Under the pieces are notes generated by a model. It saw only the letters and a list, made by a program, of their open reading frames with translations, was not told the DNA's origin and ran no database searches. A stretch of DNA of 64,000 bases from positions 4,271,419-4,335,418 of the forward strand of contig CM030939.1 of the NCBI GenBank assembly GCA_018136815.1. Reading direction: 5' to 3'. The stretch's first letter is position 1, and each line of letters begins with the position of its first letter. The stretch comes from Isochrysis galbana (lineage: Eukaryota; Haptophyta; Isochrysidales; Isochrysidaceae). This document shows, one piece after another, positions 51,701 to 61,500 of the stretch. A program made the translations under genes and the position numbers.

Positions 51701-52480
51701 GCCCCTTCCTCATTGCCCTCAGGCCCTATGGGCCACTCCAATTCGTCACTTTTGCTTTTTGCGATTTTAGCGTCTTTGGTCTTTGGTCATTTTTATTAGT
51801 ATTTTTGGTCATTATTAGTAGTATTTGATTACGTTTTGTTGTGGGGTGTGGGGGCTCAAGGGCCAAGGGGGGGTTCCGGGTCCTAATGGCCATTACTAAT
51901 GGGTCCCGGTTATGCGGATATGGATATGTGATATGTAGTGCATGTGCTAGTTGCTAGTTGGGTGTATTGGGAACTTTCTATACCAAAAAATCCTCAAATT
52001 TCCTCTCAATTCTGAGATGTTCATGTTCATTTCCCCCTACATCTCGGGTACATACGGTGTACATACTATATCAATATAATAGTGGTATCTATATACTTCC
52101 TACTTCCTACCACCTCCACCTACCACCCACCACCCACCACCCCCCTTCCCTTCCCCTTCCCTTCCCCTTCCCCCCAAAAGGAGAGCGTGGAGGGTTCAGT
52201 TCTTCTTGAGCCGCGGCTATTTGCAACATCGCCTCCGCCTCCCGGGTCCAGCGCGTAAGAAGGTGCAACCTGAGGTACAACCTGAGTTCATTGATTGTGA
52301 TGGTTGATTGTGATTGAGGAGCAGTCCCATCGAGGTAGACAATGCTCATTTACAAGAAAACGCCACGCGCCGTCACGCCGTCGCACGCAAACCTCGAGGA
52401 CCGAGGTGAGAATCATAATTTTCGACGCCGGACGGTTCGCGAGGGCGAAGTACCTTGAGCCAAAAATCACACACGTGGCC
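51701..52480. other. Intergenic DNA upstream of the 52481 gene
   Basis: Includes the AT-rich 51765-51835 (TTTTTGGTCATTATTAG) and the pyrimidine-rich CCTTCCC runs at 52140-52175. No gene is supported. Confidence 0.5.
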
Positions 52481-53206
52481 ATGGCTCTGCTGCTGCTTTG
52501 CGGCCTCGCGCCTGCCTTCGAGGCAACGACACCGGTGCTGATCCCGCGTGTGCAGCAGCACCTTCTTATTTCGAGCCACCTGCAGCACGTACACCACTAT
52601 CCCCAAATCCATGAGAAAACATTGCCGCTCCATCTGCGCGGCGGCAATGGCTCACCCGCCTCAGTCTGGGCTGTACGGATCGTGGGGTTGCTTTTGCTTG
52701 CCGTCCTACCAGTCGTCTTCTCGATTTTCATGCAGCATTTTACCATCGGAAGAACTCCTGCAATGCCCTTGCTGGACCCTGAGACCTGGAGACAAGTGCG
52801 AATCGAGTACTCTAAGGGTGTTGCAAATGCTGCCCAGCAGGAGGCAGCGGAAAAGCTGATGTCGAACCATGCGGCTGTACTGCGCGACTTGACAAATCCA
52901 ACGCCGAAGAGCCAAATCGAACTCCCGCGACTGCCCATCGCGGTGGGTGACTTTGTTGACCGCGCATTGGCAGAAGTTGTACGCCGGCTTGGCGGGGGCC
53001 GTTCTGAGCCGGCATCGGATAAGGAGGCAAAGGTTTGGGCGGAAACAGCCCAGCTTCTTAGCGCGAGGTTGCAATCAACATGTGACGATATGCGCCACCA
53101 CCCACATTTCAAAAACCGCGCCCCAGACATGAGTGTTGCCGCTGTGGCTTCGATGCGCAAGGTGCTTGAGGAGATGGCTAGCCCGTTGGTACCGCCCAAT
53201 GCATAA
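52481..53206 (+). CDS. Hypothetical secretory or plastid-targeted membrane protein
   Basis: 241 aa, single exon. MALLLLCGLAPA then FEA looks like a signal peptide with Phe just after the cleavage point. A His-rich, basic stretch to LHLRGG at residues ~45-55 follows, and then one membrane helix at ~62-86 (VRIVGLLLLAVLPVVFSIFM). The rest is soluble and helical, with ALAEVVRRLGGGR and AQLLSARLQSTCDDM. I recognise no family. The bipartite start is what complex-plastid proteins of red-lineage algae show; a plain secretory protein is the alternative. The longer frame from 52304 lacks a better start. Confidence 0.65.
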   Translation: MALLLLCGLAPAFEATTPVLIPRVQQHLLISSHLQHVHHYPQIHEKTLPLHLRGGNGSPASVWAVRIVGLLLLAVLPVVFSIFMQHFTIGRTPAMPLLDPETWRQVRIEYSKGVANAAQQEAAEKLMSNHAAVLRDLTNPTPKSQIELPRLPIAVGDFVDRALAEVVRRLGGGRSEPASDKEAKVWAETAQLLSARLQSTCDDMRHHPHFKNRAPDMSVAAVASMRKVLEEMASPLVPPNA

Positions 53207-54819
53207 GTTACGAATGCAGTCCCACTTCAACAATGTCTTGGAGTGCTGGAATGCCGGCTGAAGACCGCTTTGGCGAACTCGGCACTGACAAGTGAAGTGC
53301 CCATGGCGTGACCGATGGCTTCCAGTCTGGAAAGTAGGTCGACTCCATTCGGATAGCGACAAGGAGGTTGCGTTTTGTTTCAAAGTGTTCGGAAAGGGTC
53401 AACCTCAATAGTTGGCCCCAGCATCACGCACCTTACTTTCTACAGGTTCCTGGGGGCCCGGAATACAGCCTGCGGATCAATCATTTGGTGAATTATTATT
53501 GAATGAAGCATACACAGGAGCTCTCTCACATGCTGTTCTTGCTCCTTGGGGCCATCTTGCACGGAGGGCACAGGTCGAACGGTCTTGCATGCATTTGGGT
53601 GTGATGTGTCACGTATTGATGTAGGGCCACAATATAATTTCCTAATATTCTCACCACACGCGCAGCTTTGGGATTCCGCCTCGTTACCCCGCCGCTTTCC
53701 CGCTCATTCCGGCTTGTGGCCAAGTTTCCAACTGCAGGCGAGAAGCGTTCATTTATCATTTATTTGCGGTCCCACCCTGCTAGTATGAAGAACTTCCCTT
53801 CCCGGTATCCTCTCCTTCTAGTATTCGCCCCTTTGCTCCTTCCCATTCCGTTGCTAGGTTGGTTGATCGCCTGGCGTAAAGGCGCGGGACTTCTTCCGTC
53901 CCCTTTCTGCCCTTGTGACTTACTAACTAAGTTTATACTATGGAACGCGCCGCCGCGACTCCCCTCTCCTTCGCCCCCCCCCCCCCCCCCCCAGGGCGCC
54001 CCCCCAGTGCCCACCCATGGAGCAGTCGCTGGCGAAGCGACCGCGTCACCGCGTCCGCCCGCAGAGGCCGAGCAGGTGCGTGCGACTCGCGTCGCGCCAC
54101 ATGGCCCGTGGCCTCGGCCACACCATGCCCAGCAACCATGCTGGCCCTCCTCATGGCCTCATGGGCACGGGCCACCGGCACCATATCTAAAGAAAAACAT
54201 CTGAAGATTCTGGGCTACACACCTATACCTATACTGCTATACTGTACTAAAAAAAAACTTCTTAATAGTCTCGCCGCGCGCGCGACCCTGCACAGTATCT
54301 ACGCAGCCACGCCCGCTTCCCTTCCCTCCCCCTCCACCTGCCTTGCGGCTCGTCCCCTCGTGCTCTACCTAGGGGCTGGGTGTAGTGGGTTTCTAGCGGC
54401 AGACGGTGTGTACCGATTCTCGACGGCCTGGTTCTCACCTTCCTCCTGTGCCATTGGGCTACCGGCTGATGTGTGTTTGTTTTTTGTGCTGGTGTTGTAT
54501 TCCTGCCCATCTGAAGGCTGTAGGCATGAATATTCGTGTAAGGTACGCGCTCACAATTACAATTGAACAGTTCCCCGTGTTGCCACTGACGCACAAGACA
54601 CACAGATTCGGATTCCCCATGGTCTCAAGTCCAGGTTTGCAGGTTTTGGTCTCGAAATTTGCGATTCGAATTTTGTTTTTGCTGTTACTATAATTGTTGG
54701 CTCGTTTAAGGTAATAAACCGGCATGACTTCGACTTCTCGTTCCGCAGTTGCTCTGCGAGACTCTCTCTCTCTCTCTCTCTCCGTCCTCCTCTCCTCGGC
54801 CGACGGAGGGAAGTTTCGT
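53207..54819. other. Intergenic DNA with repeat ends
   Basis: 53635-53700 carries the CTAATATTCTCACCACACGC head motif, and 53925-53941 the ACTAAGTTTATACTATGG motif of the ~750-bp family. 53978-53992 is a C run. 54188-54215 holds the inverted CATCTGAAGATTCTGGGC end motif. 54600-54715 is an inverted relative of 19590-19690. No gene is supported. Confidence 0.5.
54240..54550 (+). repeat. Dispersed repeat related to 35960-36260
   Basis: Begins AAAAAAACTTCTTAATAGTC and shares CTGCCTTGCGGC and GTGCTCTACCTAGGGGCT with the copy at 35960. It ends without a clear boundary. Confidence 0.6.
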
Positions 54820-55772
54820 CCAAAACATTCTCCGGTCCCAGGATGTTCCGTGGGGGTCTCTCTGCGCTCCGCGAGGGAAAGGACGCGATCTCGCTCCGAG
54901 ATCACCCTCGCGCCCTCCCACGCTGCCCCGCCGTGCCCTCGGTCCCTCGCCCCCCGCGGCAGGTTCTTCCTCTCGGCGTGCCATCCGTCGCCTCCGGCCG
55001 TTATATTATTCCCCCCCCCCGCGCGAGGTTCTTCTCCTCCGCGCGCGGTTCGTTTCCTCCGGCCGTCGTTCGTTCCCCCCCCGCGCGCGCTGTTTCCCCC
55101 CCCTCGCTTCGATTCCTCTCGCGATTCCTTCGATGATTGCCTCCATCTCGTCCGTTCTTCTTCGCGATTCTCGCGGAGGGGGTACCGATGTTTAACGTTA
55201 GTTTCGCCGCGTTTTCGGTGAAAGAAAGGAAGAACGAATGGCACGCGCCCCGCGTCTCGCGTCTTGTTTCGTCGCCCCTTGCTCGTCGCTTGTCTAGAAG
55301 GTCTCTCTGCACATCGCCTTCTTCCCCCCGCGCGAGTTTGGACCTCTCCTCGACCCTCCGCGTTGGCTTCAGCGGACGAGTTTTCACTTTAACGATAGTT
55401 TGAACCCTTCGTTTGCGTAGTTTTGCGCTCTCTTTCCGTATTTCTTCGCGCATGACGAGCGATCGCGACCTCAGCCTTTGTCGCACGGGGAGGGTTTGTT
55501 TATCGTATGATTCCGGAGTGTTTACGTTAGTTTTCTGAGCCCAAGGTCGTTGGGGTTTGGGTTTCTTGTGAGTGTTTTTGTAGCAACTTCGTCGAGTCCC
55601 ACCGTGTTCCCAAGCGAGTCCCCCCGAGTTCCCGAGTCTATACCCCGAGTCAACGAGTCAATACAAGCCAAGCACGCGCCTGAGCCACCCCCAGTCGCCT
55701 GCCACCACCTCCCACAAGCCTCCTTCCACACTTCCGCGCCCTCCGTGCGTCGTGCGTCGTGCGTCGATCACC

Positions 55773-58541
55773 ATGCCCGTAGTCACCCCCGAGGAAAGCT
55801 CCATGAGCTCCCCGCAAGAACCGCATTCCGCGCTAGCTGCCGGCGCGCCCTCGCAGGCCATCTCCAAGAGTGAGATGAGCCTTGCTCTGACAAGCACAAA
55901 ATCTTCGCTCGCGCCTTCGGCTCCGGTCGTCACGTCGAGTTCTTTCCTTGAAAAATCTTCATTGTCCCCGCGTCATGAGCCCGTCTCTTCCTCTTCTATT
56001 CTCGAACCGTTCGGGTCGAAGTCTCCCGAGGAAGAGAGCCTCGTGGGACCCCTCCCTTCTTCAGAAGAGAGCCCTCCCGAGCCAGTTCCCCCCTCCTCTC
56101 GCCTCTCCGCGCCGATGGTCGAAGTTCCGCCGCCTCCGCGGGCCTCTACTCACACCCCGTCAACTGGAGCTGGAATGGGTCCTATAGCCTCGTCCGTTGC
56201 TCCACCGGCGGCCTTTCCTCTCCTTTCTTTCGCTGATCCTTTGCCAAGTGTTCCTTCCTCTCTCAATCCCTCTGTGGTTGATGCTGAAGATGATGTGGAT
56301 TCCGTCCGGTCCCTCCCTCCTTTCGAGCCCCCACCATATGAAGAGTTTGTTCCACCCCCGTCGACGTACTCGTACCCCAAACGTAACTTCGTTCCACCTC
56401 CGACCGCCACCGTCGGCGCCGCCCAAATCATGGACCAACAAGTCCAGATCGAGGCTCTCCGCGGCGCTGTCGACCGCCTTGAGTCCTCTACCCTCCAAGC
56501 CGCCCAACGCCACGAAGAATTTCAGCGGGAGGTGGGGTCTACCTTCAACACGATACTCAACATTCTACAGGGCCAAGCGGGCACCACGACTTCGTCTCGA
56601 GTCGAAACTTCGCCACCGCTTGTGGAAGAAGGAGACAACTCCATTGGTGCTCCTCAGGCCTCGGTGAAGTTCCCTTCTCAACCTTTGCCCGCCGCGCCGT
56701 CCTCCATTCTACCGAATTCGATTTCCGATCCCGGACCCAATACGCCTGTTCCTGTCCCGTCTGCCAAGCCTGTTTCTGATCCCCAACCTCCACCCACCGT
56801 CGCGGGCCTCCGTTCGCTTCCAAATCCGGCGGCTCGGCGCCATCCCGTCGATCCAAGCCTCGCCGGTGATGTTTCTGAGCGAGAGGTCATCCTAGCCTCG
56901 TGGAACCAACTGTTTAAGGATGCCGCCTACGAGGTAGCCTCTCTCTACAGGAAGTCCGACGATTTCGAGCTCATCCACGCCATTCTCAACGGCGGCCTCT
57001 CTCGAGCCGGCAATGTTTGGCACTACCGCGTGTTTTTCGAGGAGGAGCACGTGACCAAGTGGGCTCGGAGCCGCTTCTTCCTCGACCGGATCCTCCATCA
57101 CCAAGTCCGAATGGGCAAAGAGCTTTCCGAGATCAAGTTCCCCAAGGGCCTGGCCTCGGACAACGTCCAGATAGCGGCTACCTCCTGGAATGATTTTCGT
57201 CTGTCCTTCATCAAGCCGCTCGAGCGCGCCCTCTCGCTCGGCTGCGACCACCGTGAAATCTTTACATCCTTGCTAGCGGCCGCCAACTTGTGCACCACCG
57301 GCAACCAAAGGATTTACGCCTTCCTCCTCGATCTCGCCGAAGATCCGGTTCTCTCTCTCAACCCCGCGCTAGCCTGCGACGTGCTTCTCCGCAAGTGCGA
57401 CGCCACTTTCGCGGCCAACGTGCCCGGCTTCGCCAAAGACTCCGCCTCCATGGAGTGGGACCGGCTCGTAGCCCGTGAAGCCGGCTCCGATCTCTTAGAG
57501 TTATCCAAGAATTTGGTGCGTGCGTACGTCCGCAAGATGGGCGACGCGAAGGTGGATGCCACGACGGTCTGGGACCACCCGAACATGTCGCACGATATCA
57601 ATCAACGATTCGAGTCCATTATCCGGAACGACAAGGTCGACGCGGCTCGCGGCGTGGATAACGCGACCAAGTTCGGCGAGTGTCTTGCAAAGACCCGCTT
57701 CCGCGTCGAGAACCACGAGCTTCCTCGTTCGGCCCTTTCGTGCGTCAACTTATGCCAGCGCTACCTGAGCCCGTACGAACAGGCCCGTGCTGGCCAACAA
57801 CAAATGTCGGTCACGGTCGCCGCCGTGACGCCGCCGGCGAGTACTTCCAAGGCCACAAAGACCGCCAAGGTTGCTAAGGCTGCCTCTAACCCCGCGGACA
57901 CTACGGCTTCGATGGTCGCCGCCGTCCAAGCGGCGGTGGCCGAGGCATTAAAATCGCCAAACAACAACTCGAACCGCAAGGCGACTGGCGCTGACAACCG
58001 TCGGGCTCCGCCTCCGCCTACGAATTACTCCGCATCGTCTCCGCTACCGGACGCACTTCTTGACCGTCCTCTCGGCAAAAGCACGTCTTCTCGTCGCCAA
58101 TGTGACCCCCCTCCGAACGGCCTTGGACTTCCGGCCGATTCGGGCCTCTCGGAATGGGATCCAGGTAGCTGGTCTCGAGCGCGAGCCCGCTTCTGGCAAA
58201 TTTCTCGTTACGCGGGTCACCCGGCCCTTCGCGCGGCGCTCACGCGCTGCCGTCCCTCGGATGCCACCATGACGGCGCCGCGCCTCGACGACTTAGACCG
58301 CGACGTCAAAGAGTGGACCGACGCCAACGGCTGTGCGTACTGCGCCTTTCGTCCCCGGGCTCCATCGGGTACGCCCGAGGCAGACCTGTGGAAATATGGC
58401 ACGGGCGACGGAGCTCATAACCCCGTCGTTTGCCAACCATACATTCGTTTTCTCTGCGAAGGCGGTGGTGGCGAGTGTGGTAACGACCCAGAAGTCCACC
58501 GCCGCCTCCGCACGATGGTCGTTCTCCGTCCGGCCCAGTAG
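55773..58541 (+). CDS. Gag polyprotein of the Ty3/gypsy element
   Basis: 922 aa from the ATG at 55773, which is also the start kept in the related fragment at 11770. Residues 1-370 are Ser/Pro-rich, with a coiled-coil-like block (QVQIEALRGAVDRLESS) near 225-260. Residues ~375-680 form the helical capsid-like part (NQLFKDAAYEVASLYRKSDD, WNDFRLSFIKPLERALSLGC). An Ala/Lys-rich stretch follows near 700-740. The C-terminal ~70 residues have a Cys/His cluster (GCAYCAF...GAHNPVVC...FLCEGGGGECG), not the classic CCHC knuckle, that could bind zinc and nucleic acid. It ends at a UAG (58539-58541). Confidence 0.8.
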   Translation: MPVVTPEESSMSSPQEPHSALAAGAPSQAISKSEMSLALTSTKSSLAPSAPVVTSSSFLEKSSLSPRHEPVSSSSILEPFGSKSPEEESLVGPLPSSEESPPEPVPPSSRLSAPMVEVPPPPRASTHTPSTGAGMGPIASSVAPPAAFPLLSFADPLPSVPSSLNPSVVDAEDDVDSVRSLPPFEPPPYEEFVPPPSTYSYPKRNFVPPPTATVGAAQIMDQQVQIEALRGAVDRLESSTLQAAQRHEEFQREVGSTFNTILNILQGQAGTTTSSRVETSPPLVEEGDNSIGAPQASVKFPSQPLPAAPSSILPNSISDPGPNTPVPVPSAKPVSDPQPPPTVAGLRSLPNPAARRHPVDPSLAGDVSEREVILASWNQLFKDAAYEVASLYRKSDDFELIHAILNGGLSRAGNVWHYRVFFEEEHVTKWARSRFFLDRILHHQVRMGKELSEIKFPKGLASDNVQIAATSWNDFRLSFIKPLERALSLGCDHREIFTSLLAAANLCTTGNQRIYAFLLDLAEDPVLSLNPALACDVLLRKCDATFAANVPGFAKDSASMEWDRLVAREAGSDLLELSKNLVRAYVRKMGDAKVDATTVWDHPNMSHDINQRFESIIRNDKVDAARGVDNATKFGECLAKTRFRVENHELPRSALSCVNLCQRYLSPYEQARAGQQQMSVTVAAVTPPASTSKATKTAKVAKAASNPADTTASMVAAVQAAVAEALKSPNNNSNRKATGADNRRAPPPPTNYSASSPLPDALLDRPLGKSTSSRRQCDPPPNGLGLPADSGLSEWDPGSWSRARARFWQISRYAGHPALRAALTRCRPSDATMTAPRLDDLDRDVKEWTDANGCAYCAFRPRAPSGTPEADLWKYGTGDGAHNPVVCQPYIRFLCEGGGGECGNDPEVHRRLRTMVVLRPAQ
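58539..58541 (+). other. In-frame UAG between gag and pol, candidate readthrough stop
   Basis: Gag ends CCC CAG TAG, and the next codons GTC GTC GGC continue the same frame without another stop up to 64000. The two parts are joined by a single stop, not by a frameshift. This is the arrangement of retroelements that make Gag-Pol by stop-codon readthrough. A simple loss-of-function point change is the alternative. Confidence 0.7.
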
Positions 58542-61500
58542 GTCGTCGGCGGGGCCCACGTCCGCGTTGTTACCCCGCTACCAGTCCAGGGTAGTGGGCC
58601 CGAACGCCACCCACCAAAAGATCGTATTATGCTACGGCCGGGTACTTCTACGGCCTCCAAACAGTACCCCAAGATTCCCCAAGTTCTAGACAAGCCCTGC
58701 CACCTCCATCCCCCTCTTTCTCCTGCCTCCTCGCCGATTGCCCCTACTTCTCCCAAGGCCGATGATACCATCCTGATTCTCGATATCACGCACGAGTCCT
58801 CCAAACCAAGTCAACCGCTGCCGCTTCTATATCAACTCAAGCCGCTGAACCGCTACTCCACGCCACTTCCCAAGCATCCCCAGTCCAAGACCTCACGGTC
58901 TACGAAAGTCCAGCCGCCGCAGGCCCAATCCAACCCTCAATCTCTCAAATCAAATTTCGCATGTCCGAGCCACAAAACGTCTCCCGAGTACGAGTCCGAG
59001 TCCAAGTCACGTTCAGAATTACCCTCTTCGTCTTACGCCACCGCGAGCCCATCTACGAGTCTGAGCCCAGTCCAATCATCACCGGTATCACCAGTCTCCA
59101 TCCCTACGACGATGAAGACGCAGTTCCCCGGTTCTTCCCCACTTTCTTTCGAGTCCGAGTCCGAACCTGTTTTGAGCAAACCCCGTTCTGAGCCATCCGA
59201 GTCCGAGTCCGAGTCCGAGTTTACAACGTCACCGAGTCCTACCACGCGGTCGACCGCAGGATTAACGGAGCTCCAGCCACCCACTGAGCCTCCGACGACC
59301 ACTCCTTCCGGGGGAGTGTTCACCTTCGGTCCTCCGCGCCCCGAGTCCGAGTCATTTGGAATCTCCGGTCACGTCCAGAATTCCAACCACACCCGAGCCC
59401 CGTTTCACGAGCCACCGCGTATTGAGTCCAAACACAAGCTGACGCCGGAGCCCTCGGCGACAGCCACTGTGTCCTTGTCCGAGCCACCGTTCCGAGTCTC
59501 GCCGCAGCCGGCCTGCCACTCCAGCAAGCTGCACGCCGCCGAGCCGATCCCTTCCGTTTCCGTTCCGAGTCCGAGTCCAATTGCACAAGACAGTGCATCC
59601 CGAGCCCGCGTAATCAAGCCCGTCACCGAGTCCGAGATTACGGCCGCACCGAGCCAACCGGTGCTGGCCACCGTGCCCCTATTGTCATCACAAGCGTCCG
59701 CTTCGTCCTCATCGACGGTTGCGACGCCAGGGGGCTTCACCTTTGGGCCGGCCCCGTCCGTTCCCATTTCGAAAATTAGCCCTGTTTTTGGCGTCCAGCA
59801 CGCTAGGAACGACGAGTCCGAGTCCGAGCACAAATCAACGTCACCGCGGAGTCCGCGGTCGACCACCGGCGTTCCCACGCCATCCCATCAGTCAAGAGCC
59901 ATGGAGGAGCTGGCACAGCCGTCTCCTAGCCTCTCTCAAGTCGCCGAGTCTTCCGAATTCGAGTCTGAATCCGCCGTAATTTTAGCGGTCCATGCACCCG
60001 CTAGCCCGAGCCAAGTCCTCCGAAGAATGCTTCGCATTGCAGAACCTCTTCGGCCACCACCCACACCAGCCGCTGCCGCAGAGCCACCACCCTGGCCTCA
60101 GCCTTCCCCGCAGCCGGCTTCTTCGACAGCCACGTCCCTTCTTTCGCCGGCGCCGACCCCGCCGACGACAGATTGCAACGAAGTCTATGCCTGGCCCGAT
60201 TCCTCTCCCGACGTGACCATGGAGAGTGACCACAACTCCCTTGCACGTCGAGGAACGGCCGCCTCCCAAACCGAGCTTCTACGCCCATTGAGCCAGCCCA
60301 ACCGAGTCTCTAAGCCATGTCCTTCATGTCTCTCACCGGTGGTCTCGCGGCCGCGGCGTCCGTCGCCGCAATCCGACACCCCACTTCTCCGAGTTTCTTC
60401 GTCAATCCCGTCCTCCGAGCCTGTCTCCACGTCGTCGATATCCGAGTCTACTTCCATTCGTCCTACGTCGCCGCGGCCACCGGTCGCAGCCTCCAAGCAC
60501 TGCCTGCCTCTCGATACCACTGCCACCGCCATCATGCGCGTGGCAGCGATCAATGCGTCCGCGATCCAGTCCTTCGATTCCTCTCGAAACAACTCCGATG
60601 TCGGCACCCGCGATGATACCCCGTCACCCGCTCTCCACGCTCTCGCCTCTCTTCGTGCACGAGCGAGCGGCTCTGCGGTGGTATTACCTCGGCACCTCAC
60701 GGAGGCAGCCCAAGAGCTCCGCCGGCCGCGCAGTGGCACCTTAGCCTCGCCTGCCGCCGCGCTACCCAAGCACTTCGATGAGCTTTGCGCTGAGCTCACG
60801 AAGACGAGTCAACAAGTCCAAGACGGGCTGACTTCTGGCTGTCACGCCCCACGAGTTCTCGTCGTTGGTGAGACTAGCGGCGTCGTCTCCTCCATGTTCC
60901 TACTCGCCGGAGCTGATGTAGCTACGTGCGATTTATATCCTTCCGAGATTGACTACGTGCCCCACTTCCAAGGCGACGCGCTTCATGTCCAAAACCTAGG
61001 TTGGGACCTAGTCATCGCCCACCCGCCCTGCACGTACCTCTCCGCCGTCAGCAGCCAATGGCTTTCCCAAGAACCCGGACGTCGTGCCGCTCTTGAGTCG
61101 GCCGCCCGCGTCTTCAAGTCAATGGCCTCCGCCACTGCTCCGTTTGTAGCGGTTGAGAACCCTCGGATGCATGCGGAAGCTCGCCGTTTAGTCGGGGGGT
61201 TGACCCCGACCCAATTCGTCCAACCCTGGGAGCACGGCACTGGACACCAGAAAGCCACCGGGTTGTACCTCACCAAAGGGCTGCCGCCTCTCCAGCCAAC
61301 CTGCGTCGTGGATGGCCGTGAGTCGGCCATGGCTAACCTCTCTCCTTCACCGCACCGTGGCGCTCTTCGCAGCCGCACCTACGTCGGTGTAGCTGGAGCG
61401 ATGGCGACCCATTGGATGCCTGTTCTTCTTCGACATTTGAGCCAACAGGGAGACCAGCCATCGACGAAGAAACTGTCCGCGTTGGAGCTACTCGCTTGCG

